A stretch of 64,000 bases of DNA from Thermococcus sp. CX2 (GCF_012027555.1 NZ_SNUQ01000001.1:248001-312000), one strand, 5' to 3'; counted from the stretch's first letter, positions 26,899-36,181 are shown. Program-made: numbers and translations. The notes: generated by a model from the letters alone, not told the origin.

Positions 26899-27068
26899 TC
26901 ACAAAAGCTACCACGCTCTAACTAAAAGGGTAAACAAAAGCATAAAAACATTACGGAAATTGTTACATAATTAATTTTGTTTTCTTTTAGTCGTAATTTA
27001 AAATAGTCCATTTAACATTCCCCAATAACTTTTCAGGACTATGTTGGACAAAACAAATAGAAAGGACT

Positions 27069-27575
27069 CTAAAGTATCCTCCCAACCCCCTCCATGCTCA
27101 CTGAGGAAATCCTCTCGCGCGCTATCTTTTCAGCCGTCCTGCGCCTTATCCGGTCCTCCACCGCTTCCGGCTTTCCAAAGAATATTGCTTCCGCCGGGCA
27201 CATCTCGACGCAAGCCGGCTCCATAGCAAGGCGTCTTCTGTCTGCACACATATCACACTTTGTCATGACCTTCGATTTGACGTCGAAGCTTGGAACGCCA
27301 AAGGGACACACTGCAAGGCACATGTAGCATCCTATGCACCTACCCGGGTTTATTATGATTGCCCCATCTTCATCGCGGTAGATCGCTCCAGCGGGACAGA
27401 CGTCCATACATGGCGCCCTCTCGCAGTGACGGCAGTTTATTGGAATCGGAAGTCCAGTGACGGTATAGTAAATCTTTATGTTGGGTTTGCCGTCGTGAAT
27501 GAAGTCGCAGACCGCCTCACAAGTCTCACAACCAATACACAGGCTGTAATCAACGTGGAGTACTCTTCGAACCAT
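27069..27575 (-). CDS. HycB/CooF-like polyferredoxin of the membrane hydrogenase operon
   Basis: 168 residues from ATG 27575 (GAGGTGAG upstream). Cysteines fit four [4Fe-4S] clusters: CIGCETCEAVC, CRHCERAPCMDVCP, CIGCYMCLAVCP and CDMCADRR...CVEMCP. It resembles HycB/FdhB/CooF electron-transfer subunits that link a formate or CO dehydrogenase to a hydrogenase. It is the last gene of the operon, 5 bases after the GltD-like gene. The catalytic dehydrogenase that such a subunit would normally serve is absent between here and the alcohol dehydrogenase, where there is only AT-rich sequence. Confidence 0.85.
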   Translation of the reverse strand: MVRRVLHVDYSLCIGCETCEAVCDFIHDGKPNIKIYYTVTGLPIPINCRHCERAPCMDVCPAGAIYRDEDGAIIINPGRCIGCYMCLAVCPFGVPSFDVKSKVMTKCDMCADRRRLAMEPACVEMCPAEAIFFGKPEAVEDRIRRRTAEKIARERISSVSMEGVGRIL

Positions 27576-27580
27576 CCCAC

Positions 27581-28639
27581 TCACCTCCCCATCAGCCACA
27601 GGTGCATGCTCTTGGCAGCATAAAGGCCGTCTTTAACTGCCTTACCAACTTTTGATGGGCCCAAAACGACGTCTCCAGCGGCAAAAACACCCTCCCTGCT
27701 CGTCATGTGATTGCTGTCAACCACAACGCGGCCCTTCCTGTCAACGGCTATCCCAATTTCTTCCGCAAATGGTGGGGTTGGATTTTGACCGACGGCGAAG
27801 ATAACATAGTCAACATCGATCTGGAAGTTCGAGCCCTCTATCGGAACGGACATTCTCCTGCCACTCTCGTCGGGCTCGCTGAGCTTGGTCTTCACTAGCT
27901 CAATGGCTCTAACCTTTCCATTCTCACCTATTATCCTGACCGGCATCGTCCTCTCAAGCCACTTCACGCCCCTCTGCCGGAGGAGGTTAATCTCGTAGGC
28001 CCCGGCCGGAGCCTCCCTTATCGTCCTGCGGTAGCTGAGGTAGACCTTATCCGCTCCGAGGAGAACGCTCTCCATGGCGGCATCGACAGCGGTGTGACCG
28101 GCGCCGACGACCAGCACTTTCTTGCCCTCCATAGGTGTTACCTCGCTCCAGCTCATGTGACCGAGCTTGGCGCTCTTTATCCTGAAGAGGTACTCGAGAG
28201 CCGGGAAGACACCCTCCAGCTCCGCTCCCTCTATGTCGGGAATCCAGCACTTCCATGTTCCCGTCGCTATGAGAACCGCGTCGTACTTCTCCACAAGCTC
28301 GTTGAAGTCCACCCTGTTCTCAACGAATTCATCACCGGATTCTCCCTCCGAATTTCCGAAACACACCTTGGTTCTGGTGAAGAACTTGACGTTGTAGACC
28401 CTTTCTAATTCTTCGTAGCCTTCCCTAACGCGGTATATTGGAATCCTGAACTCCGGTATGCCAAAGAGCATTAAACCCCCAGGTTCGGGCAGCTTGTCGT
28501 AGACGTGAACCTCATGCCCCTGGCAGACTAGGTAGCCAGTAACCGCCAAACCTGCTGGTCCGGCTCCGATAACGGCTATTTTCTTCCCAGTTGGCTCGGG
28601 TCTTTCCCTACACAGGAATGCAAACCTCATTCCTCCCAC
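27581..28639 (-). CDS. GltD/NfnL-like NAD(P)H-FAD oxidoreductase
   Basis: 352 residues. GTG 28639 is chosen because GGAGGTG ends 6 nt before it; ATG 28630 is the alternative. The FAD site is IAVIGAGPAGLAVTGYLV and the NAD(P) site is VLVVGAGHTAVDAAMESVLLGADKV. The late FAD motif GVFAAGDVVLGPSKVGKAVKDG is intact. It lacks the N-terminal ferredoxin-like double-cluster domain of full GltD/NfnL proteins and keeps only the reductase core. Within this operon it could pass electrons between NADPH and the HycB-like ferredoxin. Direction and donor are inferred. Confidence 0.85.
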   Translation of the reverse strand: MGGMRFAFLCRERPEPTGKKIAVIGAGPAGLAVTGYLVCQGHEVHVYDKLPEPGGLMLFGIPEFRIPIYRVREGYEELERVYNVKFFTRTKVCFGNSEGESGDEFVENRVDFNELVEKYDAVLIATGTWKCWIPDIEGAELEGVFPALEYLFRIKSAKLGHMSWSEVTPMEGKKVLVVGAGHTAVDAAMESVLLGADKVYLSYRRTIREAPAGAYEINLLRQRGVKWLERTMPVRIIGENGKVRAIELVKTKLSEPDESGRRMSVPIEGSNFQIDVDYVIFAVGQNPTPPFAEEIGIAVDRKGRVVVDSNHMTSREGVFAAGDVVLGPSKVGKAVKDGLYAAKSMHLWLMGR

Positions 28640-28644
28640 ATGAA

Positions 28645-28950
28645 TCACCTCCGAATGAGCTTTAACACAGTGTCTTCCGTAAGATCATCCACTGCAGAGA
28701 GAAGGATTCTCCTATCCTCTTCAGGAAGCAACTCTAGAGGAAGACTAAGCAGGTCTTCTGGTCTGATAAGAATCTCTCCTTCCCCCGCGTTGAGGCTCGC
28801 CCTTATGAGCTCCACGCACTCCTCACTCAGCGTTCCTACGATTCTATACAGCACAACATCGCCCGAGAAGTGGGCGAGGGTTCTACAGAGGTAGGGGGAG
28901 CTATAGTATGTGAGCCTTACCAAGCACCATGTGGTTCTTTTCGAGCTCAT
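28645..28950 (-). CDS. Small unknown protein encoded inside the hydrogenase operon
   Basis: 101 residues if ATG 28950 is used, which has GGTGA 6 nt upstream and overlaps the end of the small-subunit gene by 50 bases; TTG 28923 is an alternative. The sequence is a small alpha/beta protein (DVVLYRIVGTLSEECVELIRASL and LLSLPLELLPEEDRRILLSAVDDL). No cluster-binding or membrane motif is visible except two N-terminal Cys (WCLVRLTYYSSPYLC). Its position between the small subunit and the flavoprotein suggests an assembly or accessory subunit. Confidence 0.65.
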   Translation of the reverse strand: MSSKRTTWCLVRLTYYSSPYLCRTLAHFSGDVVLYRIVGTLSEECVELIRASLNAGEGEILIRPEDLLSLPLELLPEEDRRILLSAVDDLTEDTVLKLIRR

Positions 28951-29698
28951 CTTTAATCACCAGATACTCCCTTTCAAGGAACTTCATCGCAAACTTAACG
29001 CGTGAATCATCAGCTTTCGCGGTGTACTCAGTGACAAGCTGATGAAGGGTCTCCTTGGGATTCTCGCTCTTCTCGGAAGTCTCAACAAGCCGCAAGAAGT
29101 CCTCTAGGATATCATCCCTGTCAAAGTATCCAACTACTCTCCTCAGTTCTTCCCTAAGTAGTAGGTATATGCGCTCACTTACAGGCATATCCGAAGACAA
29201 CAAATCCGAAGCAGAAACGATATGGGATTCACCTCTGACCTTCTTTTCTTTTATGCCTACGAGCTGAGCCAGACCATACAATATCTCTTCGGGACTGGGT
29301 GGACACCCGGGGATGTATATGTCCGGCTTTTTGCCGTATTCTGCAAGGAGTATCTCTATGCCGCCTGTTCTTAGCAGGTCTTTTCCCCTGCTCGGGCAGG
29401 TATTGAAGATTGAGTATCCATCGTAGAAGATCCCACCACTGCATGCACAGGTTCCTACTGCAACCACTATCCTCGGTTTTGACGGCATTGCCTCGTAGAC
29501 AGCCTTCACCGAATAGTACGTTTGTCTGGTAAGTGGGCCCGAAACGAGAAGTGCATCTGCATGTCTCGGCGAACCAACGAGCTTGATTCCCATACGCCTT
29601 ACATCATAATAAGGAGTGAATACATCGAGTATTTCAAAGTCGCAGCTGTTGCACGAACCGCTGTTGACGTGAAACACCCACACAGAGCGCCGTTTCAT
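28901..29698 (-). CDS. [NiFe]-hydrogenase small subunit, group 4 (HycG/NuoB-like)
   Basis: 265 residues, start overlapping the preceding stop by ATGA. Ligands of the proximal [4Fe-4S] cluster are visible: HVNSGSCNSCDFEILDV (two Cys), AVGTCACSGGIFYDG and IYIPGCPPSPEEILYGL. A C-terminal extension of about 110 residues rich in Glu and Lys follows the NuoB-like domain and is longer than in E. coli HycG. It carries electrons from the ferredoxin subunit to the nickel site of the large subunit at the cytoplasmic face of the membrane arm. Confidence 0.92.
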   Translation of the reverse strand: MKRRSVWVFHVNSGSCNSCDFEILDVFTPYYDVRRMGIKLVGSPRHADALLVSGPLTRQTYYSVKAVYEAMPSKPRIVVAVGTCACSGGIFYDGYSIFNTCPSRGKDLLRTGGIEILLAEYGKKPDIYIPGCPPSPEEILYGLAQLVGIKEKKVRGESHIVSASDLLSSDMPVSERIYLLLREELRRVVGYFDRDDILEDFLRLVETSEKSENPKETLHQLVTEYTAKADDSRVKFAMKFLEREYLVIKDELEKNHMVLGKAHIL

Positions 29699-30237
29699 GA
29701 CTTATCACCCTCAAGAACTTTCTCTATCCGGCCTATCCTGCACCGTCTGCAGAGCCTTTCAACATCGCCCAAGTTGAACAGCTTATCCGGAGATATACTG
29801 TGCATCTTCAAAAACAGCCTCTCTGTGTAATCCTCGTAGCGACCACACCTGGGACATCTGTAAAGATTATGCTCCACAACTTCTACTAGGTCGCGTTTAT
29901 CTGGAGTCGCCAGCTCAAAGTTAATTGTTCCCTTCATGGCTCTCGTGGGGCAGACTTCAACACAGTAGTAGCACCTTATGCATCGTGCAATGTTTAGTAT
30001 TATCCTCTTCTTGCCGTTCTCATAGTCTAACTCGGCACTGAGGGCGTCTGATGGGCAGACGTTCACACAGGCAGTACATCCTATGCAGAGCGCGGGGTCT
30101 ATCCACGGGGCACCCCTATATTCCGGTGGCTTTTCGGTATCCGTGAAAGGATAGCGAGTTGTAACTGGGATTCTCACAGTGTCTTCCTCGGGCCTTTTCC
30201 ACCCTCTGAGCTTTTCTATAAAGCTAACCGTACTCAT
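29695..30237 (-). CDS. HycF/NuoI-like 2[4Fe-4S] ferredoxin subunit with zinc-ribbon-like tail
   Basis: 180 residues from ATG 30237, overlapping the large-subunit stop (ATGA). Two clusters are bound by CIGCTACVNVCP and CIRCYYCVEVCP (residues 50-95). A further pair of CxxC motifs (CPRCGRYEDY near residue 130 and CRRCRIGRI near 165) may bind a metal, a feature also seen in HycF-type proteins. It transfers electrons from the soluble donor module to the small subunit. Confidence 0.9.
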   Translation of the reverse strand: MSTVSFIEKLRGWKRPEEDTVRIPVTTRYPFTDTEKPPEYRGAPWIDPALCIGCTACVNVCPSDALSAELDYENGKKRIILNIARCIRCYYCVEVCPTRAMKGTINFELATPDKRDLVEVVEHNLYRCPRCGRYEDYTERLFLKMHSISPDKLFNLGDVERLCRRCRIGRIEKVLEGDKS

Positions 30238-31877
30238 CCACATCCCCCCGTTAGGGGAGCCGTCAGGATCCTAGCCTTCCCTCTTTTAACGTCCACAACC
30301 TGTATCCTCTCCGTGCAGGAATAGCACGGGTCGAAGGAGGTTATTATCAGTGGAGCATCCGCGACAGTGTATTCTTTGAGAACCTCTGGAACCACTGGTA
30401 GGGTGTTGTATGTGGGTGGTCTGACCTTCCAGCGGTATATCCTGTTGCCGCCTTCTGTCATCACATACATTACGAGCTCTCCCCTCGGCGCTTCGCAATA
30501 ACTAAGAATCTCCTGGTATTCTGGTAGTTTCTCTATTGGAGTGTATATCTCCCCTCCGGGCATTTCATCAATGGCCTGCTCTACTATCCATACACTTTCC
30601 ATGAGCTCATCCATTCTCTGGAGAACTCTACTCAGGACATCCCCTTTCCTGTAAACTGGAACTCTGAAGTCAATGTCCTTGTAGGCCGCGTACGGATAAT
30701 CTCTCCTAATGTCGATATTTATTCCGGAGGCCCTTGCATTCGGGCCGAGAACAGAGTAGTCCTTCGCGAGCTTTTTAGGCAGAACTCCTATCCCCTCTAT
30801 CCTCCGGATAAATGTGTTTGTGTTCAGGATCAGATCACGTATCTTTTCAAACTCATTCTTTAACTCTTGGATTTTTTTGAGTACCAGCTCCTTCCTGTAG
30901 TCAAGAAAGTCCCTCCTCACACCTCCAACAGTATTCATCCCATACGTTCTCCTGTTTCCAGTCAGGCGTTCCACCAGCCACATTATCGGCTCCCTGATGC
31001 GCCACGTGTGCATGAAACCCAAATCAAAGCCTGCCATGTGGCAGGTAACTCCCATCCACAAGAGGTGGGAGTGGATCCTCTCCAGCTCGAGGAGAACCGT
31101 CCGTATGTAAAGAGCTCTCTCCGGAACATCGGCTCCAACTATAGTCTCGATTGCTTGAACGTACGCCGTTGAAAACTGGAAACTACATATGCCGCATATT
31201 CTCTCTGCTATGAATGGTATTTGGTTATAGCCCAATCTGCTCTCACCTATTTTCTCTATGCTCCGGTGGGAGTAGAAGCCCCTGTATTCAACGTCCACTA
31301 TTCTTTCTCCTTCCACAAAGAGCCTGAAGTGCGCAGGCTCGTCAAGTGCAACGTGATATGGCCCGAGAGGAACGACAGTTGTGTCCTCCGGCCCAGGCTT
31401 ATAGTCCCCTTTTCTCTTCCCGAGGGGAGAATAGTCATGACTCACATCTTTTCTCAGGGGATATACATTCTCCGGCCAGTCCTCCGGAAGGACAAGCCTC
31501 CTTAGGTCTGGATGATTTTCGGGCTTCAGCCCCAATAAATCGTGAACTTCCCTCTCAGCCCAAAGCGCCGCGGGAAGTTTTTCTGCCACCGCGGGAAACG
31601 TTGGGTTTTTGGCGGGAAGATACGCCTTCAGGAGTATCCAGAGGTTTTTTCTTCCGACAGCGACGTTTATGACTGGGATGTAAGAAAATGTTCCAGTAAC
31701 GGGCCTCTCGTCCGTACCGACACTCATGGAGTAGTGAGTCGAATCTCCTCTTTCGTGCCAGTACAGCACCATTTCTTGGAGAGCAGCCCTATCAACGACG
31801 TAGAGAACTTGATTACCCGATAACCACTTCTTTCTTCGTATGAACTTTTCAAATTTCTTCTCAAACTCTTCGAGCAT
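30234..31877 (-). CDS. [NiFe]-hydrogenase large subunit with fused 30-kDa domain (HycE-like, group 4)
   Basis: 547 residues from ATG 31877. Residues 1-170 are the NuoC-like domain (ALWAEREVHDLLGLKPENHPDLRRLVLPEDW). The rest is the NuoD-like catalytic subunit. Both nickel-binding motifs are complete: ERICGICSFQFS and DPCYSCTER. After DPCYSCTER a 23-residue tail remains (IQVVDVKRGKARILTAPLTGG...), strongly like E. coli HycE, which is cut after the Arg by a maturation protease. So the gene predicts an active, processed nickel hydrogenase and not a complex I relative. It forms H2 from protons using low-potential electrons. Confidence 0.95.
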   Translation of the reverse strand: MLEEFEKKFEKFIRRKKWLSGNQVLYVVDRAALQEMVLYWHERGDSTHYSMSVGTDERPVTGTFSYIPVINVAVGRKNLWILLKAYLPAKNPTFPAVAEKLPAALWAEREVHDLLGLKPENHPDLRRLVLPEDWPENVYPLRKDVSHDYSPLGKRKGDYKPGPEDTTVVPLGPYHVALDEPAHFRLFVEGERIVDVEYRGFYSHRSIEKIGESRLGYNQIPFIAERICGICSFQFSTAYVQAIETIVGADVPERALYIRTVLLELERIHSHLLWMGVTCHMAGFDLGFMHTWRIREPIMWLVERLTGNRRTYGMNTVGGVRRDFLDYRKELVLKKIQELKNEFEKIRDLILNTNTFIRRIEGIGVLPKKLAKDYSVLGPNARASGINIDIRRDYPYAAYKDIDFRVPVYRKGDVLSRVLQRMDELMESVWIVEQAIDEMPGGEIYTPIEKLPEYQEILSYCEAPRGELVMYVMTEGGNRIYRWKVRPPTYNTLPVVPEVLKEYTVADAPLIITSFDPCYSCTERIQVVDVKRGKARILTAPLTGGCG

Positions 31878-31878
31878 A

Positions 31879-32769
31879 TCACCACCCCACGAACGAGAGG
31901 GCCAACACCACCAGCGATGTTATGAATACTTTCATGTTTATTCTCATGATCTGATCTATCCGGAGTCTTGAGCTTGTGCCCTCTACAGTTGCAAAGAGGG
32001 CGTAAATAGCCGTAGCAATTCCAAGCTGTAGCAGAAGGCGGATTGGCCAGGATATCGAACCAACTAACGGAAGTACTATAAAGCTTGACAGGAGCCATAT
32101 GAGTGCAAAGCGCTTGATGAGCAGTGCATAGAGGAAAACTCCGAGGAGTCTCCCGCTGTATTCTACAAACACTCCCCCACCGAGCTCTATTTCGGCTTCC
32201 GCAACATCAAAGGGCAGAAAACCACACTCAACGTAGACAGAATACGCGAGAAGGATATATGCAAGGACTGTCGAGAACGAGAGAGATAATGCTAGGGGAG
32301 CCTCTGATACCGTTAGGGTTCCAGAATTGAGGGCAAATATCCCAAGGGAGACTGCAAGGATTGGTTCGGTACTGAGCAGGATTATCATTTCTCTATGACC
32401 GCCTATATGAGAGAATGAGTTTTTAACGCTGAATGCTCCGAGCATAACAGATACACTGACCATGGCCACAACGTAGAGAACCACTATAACGTCTCCACCG
32501 AAGCTGAGTGGAGCAACACTGCCATAGGGCAGGAAGAGCGCCGCTGATATTGCGGCCGCAAGCGCGAGATAAGGGGCGATTACGAAGAGCTTATTATCTG
32601 TGGGCACCCTTGAAGGTAACCTGACCAGCTTTTCCAGGTCATAGAAAGTCTGAAGAAGAGGTGGGCCAGCACTGTACTGCAGTCTCGCCTTTATCTTCCG
32701 TACTAACCCATCGAAGAACGGAGGAAGTAGCAGGATGAAAACTAAAGAAATTGGCACGCTCGCATTCAT
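31879..32769 (-). CDS. Membrane subunit HyfC/NuoH-like of the hydrogenase
   Basis: 296 residues from ATG 32769 (GGGGTG 6 nt upstream; ATG 32775 possible). About eight hydrophobic helices. NuoH-type landmarks are present: a Gly/Pro-rich start of the first loop (ARLQYSAGPPLLQTFYDLEKLVRL) and the conserved acidic loop FDVAEAEIELGGGVFVEYSG. This subunit forms the junction between the hydrophilic hydrogenase arm and the ion-pumping subunits. It stops one base before the large-subunit start. Confidence 0.92.
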   Translation of the reverse strand: MNASVPISLVFILLLPPFFDGLVRKIKARLQYSAGPPLLQTFYDLEKLVRLPSRVPTDNKLFVIAPYLALAAAISAALFLPYGSVAPLSFGGDVIVVLYVVAMVSVSVMLGAFSVKNSFSHIGGHREMIILLSTEPILAVSLGIFALNSGTLTVSEAPLALSLSFSTVLAYILLAYSVYVECGFLPFDVAEAEIELGGGVFVEYSGRLLGVFLYALLIKRFALIWLLSSFIVLPLVGSISWPIRLLLQLGIATAIYALFATVEGTSSRLRIDQIMRINMKVFITSLVVLALSFVGW

Positions 32770-32792
32770 CCGCATCACCCCGCCAAAATTTT

Positions 32793-34727
32793 TCACACCC
32801 CACGCAGTACTGTCCAAAGCGTTCGAATATAACGAACCACAGGCATCAGCCAGGCTTCGTCAAGGTAAACCGCTGGGCACTCCCTTAAGTCATCGAGTGT
32901 CTTCACATCAACGCCCGGAATCTCAGAGACCTTGACGAAGTACTTGGCAATCCAGAGGTAGCCCCTTACAACCGCCCCAAGGATGGCCTCTCCTACCCGC
33001 TTAGCCGCACTTCCAAAGCCGTAGAATGCCCCGATTCTTTCCTCGCACTGTAAATAGTAGTCCCTTGCACGCATTCCAAAGCGGTCCTTTGGCAGCTCCG
33101 TTGAACCGGCGTCCCAGGGCTCGGCATCCTCCGTCTTACTCGGGAGAGCTATGTAGAGGCCAATCCCGATGATGCCAAGAATTATCAGGAAACCAACTGG
33201 CGAGAAGTACGTCGAGAGGTAACCGATGCCGGTCGCGTCAGAGCTCACTATCTCCATAACTGGCTCCGTCAAAAGCGGCACTACCAGCGCCGGGAAGATT
33301 CCTATGATGAGACACAAGATCGAGAGAATGCCTTGACCAAAGAGCATCGAAGCGGGAACCTCTTCTCCATCTAGCTCGGATTTGCCACAGAAAGCTGCAG
33401 TGTAGAACTTGAAAGAGTAGGCTAAGGTCACTGCACTCATGAACATTGCCAAGATTGAACCAAGGACAAAGAGACTCACTCCGGAGTAGTAGCCAGCTTC
33501 GTAGAGCATCCACTTGCTGAGGAAGCCATTGAACGGAGGAATCCCCGAGATGGCGAACGAAGAAAGAAGCGCAAAGAGGGCGGTGAATGGCATTACCCTA
33601 TAGAGGCCACCCAACCTGTTGAGGTCCTGGGTGCCGAGGGAGTACTCGAAGGTTCCGACAGTGAGAAAGAGAGAGCCCTTGAAGAGCGCATGGTTGAGCG
33701 CGTGGAAGAGTCCGGCCACCATACCTAGGGCGCCGACAATAGCTAGCTCACCCCCTCTGGGAATGAGCGCCATCCCGATTCCAACGCCGAGCCAGATGTA
33801 GCCCATCTGACCAACACTGGAATAGGCGAGCAACCTCTTTGCGTTTGTCTCTTTAAAGGCGTAGAGCGATCCAACGGCAAGAGTAATAATGCCCAGGATC
33901 GCAACTAGGTAGCCAAACTTAACGTTCGGTGGAAGCATAGTATAGGTCATCCTGAGCAGACCGTAGAGGGCCACTTTCTCCATTATCCCTGCTAGAAGTG
34001 ATGAAACGTTACTCGGAGCGGTCCTGTACACTTCTGGTACCCAGAAGTGGAAGGGCACTATTCCCGACTTCGCCATGAAGGCAAAAAGGAACGAGCCATA
34101 GAACAGGGCAAGAAGTGGCGTTGAAAGATTTTCGATGTTGCCGGCTATGTTAGTGTAGCTCATGGTCTCAAGTGAGCCGGTGAGGGAGTAGCCAATTCCC
34201 ATTGATATAAAGAGAGGAACCGTAGCAAGTACCTGCATCGCAATGTAGTAGTCCGTCGCGGGTTTGAGGCTCTTATCCTCGTCCCAGATAATCAGGACGA
34301 AAGAGCACAGCGTCATCAGCTCCCAGAAGAAGACAAACCACATTAGGTTGCCCGTAACGATAAGAAGGGCCATGGAAGCGAGGAAGGTGTTGTAAACCAG
34401 GGCGTACAGCCGTGCTTTGTCGAGCCCTTTGTACAGGTTCATGTAATCCACGGAGTAGACTGATGTAGCGAGGCCGCTGAGACCAAGTATAATCAGGAAG
34501 ACTAGTGAAAAGCCGTCAACGTAGAGTGGGACGCCTAAGAGGTGGCCCTCAATTGGGAATCTCTCCTTTGAGGTGTAGACTTGGAAGACGTAGCCTATCA
34601 GCGCAGTCGAGCCGAGCGCCGCGAAGAGGCTCGAGAGCCTAACCGATGCGCGGTAGCTTCCTACGACTCCCATAATGGCACCAGTGGTGAAGAAGGCGAG
34701 CGCAATCTCGAGTGCCTCTATTCCCAT
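32793..34727 (-). CDS. Antiporter-like membrane subunit (HyfB/NuoL-like) of the hydrogenase
   Basis: 644 residues from ATG 34727, which overlaps the preceding stop (TAATG). About 15 helices of the proton-translocating Nqo12-14/Mrp family. The motif EVYRTAPSNVSSLLAGIMEKVALYG corresponds to the conserved APTPVSALLHAATMV-type region, with a central lysine/glutamate pattern in neighbouring helices. A hydrophilic C-terminal extension of about 130 residues follows the last helices, as in NuoL/HyfB with a lateral helix. It probably couples H2 formation to proton or sodium transport. Confidence 0.9.
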   Translation of the reverse strand: MGIEALEIALAFFTTGAIMGVVGSYRASVRLSSLFAALGSTALIGYVFQVYTSKERFPIEGHLLGVPLYVDGFSLVFLIILGLSGLATSVYSVDYMNLYKGLDKARLYALVYNTFLASMALLIVTGNLMWFVFFWELMTLCSFVLIIWDEDKSLKPATDYYIAMQVLATVPLFISMGIGYSLTGSLETMSYTNIAGNIENLSTPLLALFYGSFLFAFMAKSGIVPFHFWVPEVYRTAPSNVSSLLAGIMEKVALYGLLRMTYTMLPPNVKFGYLVAILGIITLAVGSLYAFKETNAKRLLAYSSVGQMGYIWLGVGIGMALIPRGGELAIVGALGMVAGLFHALNHALFKGSLFLTVGTFEYSLGTQDLNRLGGLYRVMPFTALFALLSSFAISGIPPFNGFLSKWMLYEAGYYSGVSLFVLGSILAMFMSAVTLAYSFKFYTAAFCGKSELDGEEVPASMLFGQGILSILCLIIGIFPALVVPLLTEPVMEIVSSDATGIGYLSTYFSPVGFLIILGIIGIGLYIALPSKTEDAEPWDAGSTELPKDRFGMRARDYYLQCEERIGAFYGFGSAAKRVGEAILGAVVRGYLWIAKYFVKVSEIPGVDVKTLDDLRECPAVYLDEAWLMPVVRYIRTLWTVLRGV

Positions 34728-36181
34728 TACACCGCCACCCCTATGCTGGTTATGAAGTGGTAGCTGATCCATGGTGCTATGATTCCGAGGATTATGAGGA
34801 CCACTAGCGTTGCTTCCATCAGATAGGGAATCTCCACGTGCTCAGCGCTCGGTTCCCCGTAGAGCATCCTTCTGAGCCAGGTTATTGCCACTATGAAGAA
34901 GACCACTGCATCGAGGAGCACCAGGATGAGTGGTACCCAGCAGAGGGCCGCAGATAGTACCAATTCCCCATTCATCAGGATATACCCCTTGCTGAAAAAC
35001 AGGCCAAGGGGAGGAGCTCCAGCAAGACCTACCAGTGCCAAAAACCAGGCAACGCTCACGGTGGGCATGATTTTCCTCAGTCCGGTTATTTTTTTCATGT
35101 TGAGAGTCCCGAGGGCGTAGCTGAAGGCTCCAGCCGAGAGGAAAGCCAAACCCTTGACAAAGGCGTGATTGAAGAGCTGGAATATAGCCGCCTGCAGACC
35201 GTCGGTGTGGCCTAGAAGGGCGTAAAGCAGACCAACGTACATAACGCCCGCCATTCCTATGGTTGAGTAGGCGAACAGCCTTTTGGCGTCTTTCTGGAGT
35301 GGGTAATAAATTATGACCAGTATCTGGGTTATTGCCACGAGAATTAGCATAACATAGAAGGCCGTTCTTGGAATGGGGCTCATAAACTGGATTATCCTCG
35401 CCAGCAGGAAGACCCCCATTTCTACCATTGCCGCGCCGTTGAGGAACGCACTTGCGGGGGTCGGTGCCGTCATGGCGTCGGGCAACCATGAATAGAGGGG
35501 AAACTGGGCACTCTTGGCGAATGCAGCTATCATGGTACAGAGGAAGAGTATCAGCTTGGTGTCAGAGTCGAGTCTGGCTAGGGCGTAGAGGCTCAGGTCG
35601 TGGAGCTTAGTTACTCCTATCGCAACCGCCAGACACAATCCAATGAGGGCGCCTAGGTTGGTGACAAAAAAGGCTTTGTGGGCAGCCATGTGGGCTTCTT
35701 TGGTTCCGTAGTATTTTACGACACCCCAGCATGCTAGGTTCATCATCTCAAAGAAAATGAGCATCTGAAGCATTGATGACGCGTAGACAAACGCCAGCGT
35801 CGCTCCTACGAGAATAACCATCCAGGCGTAAAAGCGCCCTTTGCCCGAGTAGACAGGGTGCAGTCTGTTCTTCTCGCTTATGTAATTAATGGCATAGAGA
35901 AGGAAAATGACACTAATGATACTAACCTCAATGCCGATGAGAACGCTTATAGGGTCGATTATAACTCCGTAAACCTCGCCTATGGAGGAGGTCTTGAGAT
36001 AAACGATGTGGTGAACACCACGGACCTTTAGATATTCAAAGACTCCAATAGCGTTTTCAACAAATGATGCAGAAATCACCGCTAGCATGAAAGCATCAGC
36101 TTTTTTGCCGTCCAATTTTACCAGAAATGGGCCAAAAAGCAGGGGGATTAGGAAAGATAAGTTGAAATGTAGAAAATTCAT
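34727..36181 (-). CDS. Antiporter-like membrane subunit (HyfF/NuoM/N-like), first gene of the hydrogenase operon
   Basis: 484 residues from ATG 36181 with GGGGGTG 9 nt upstream. About 14 helices, with the family motif PDAMTAPTPASAFLNGAAMVEMGVFLLAR near residue 235 and the following KDAKRLFAYSTIGMAGVMYVG. It is the second ion-translocating subunit besides the 644-residue one, as in E. coli Hyf and in Thermococcus membrane-bound formate hydrogenlyases. No separate Mrp antiporter genes accompany it. Its promoter (TTTTAAAG, 36235-36242) sits 17 bases downstream of an exact SurR-type motif. Confidence 0.9.
   Translation of the reverse strand: MNFLHFNLSFLIPLLFGPFLVKLDGKKADAFMLAVISASFVENAIGVFEYLKVRGVHHIVYLKTSSIGEVYGVIIDPISVLIGIEVSIISVIFLLYAINYISEKNRLHPVYSGKGRFYAWMVILVGATLAFVYASSMLQMLIFFEMMNLACWGVVKYYGTKEAHMAAHKAFFVTNLGALIGLCLAVAIGVTKLHDLSLYALARLDSDTKLILFLCTMIAAFAKSAQFPLYSWLPDAMTAPTPASAFLNGAAMVEMGVFLLARIIQFMSPIPRTAFYVMLILVAITQILVIIYYPLQKDAKRLFAYSTIGMAGVMYVGLLYALLGHTDGLQAAIFQLFNHAFVKGLAFLSAGAFSYALGTLNMKKITGLRKIMPTVSVAWFLALVGLAGAPPLGLFFSKGYILMNGELVLSAALCWVPLILVLLDAVVFFIVAITWLRRMLYGEPSAEHVEIPYLMEATLVVLIILGIIAPWISYHFITSIGVAV

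Noticed and set aside
32793-36181. Mrp-type Na+/H+ antiporter genes
   Set aside because: Only two large antiporter-like proteins are present, both in the hydrogenase operon; the small MrpB, C, E, F and G genes are absent.
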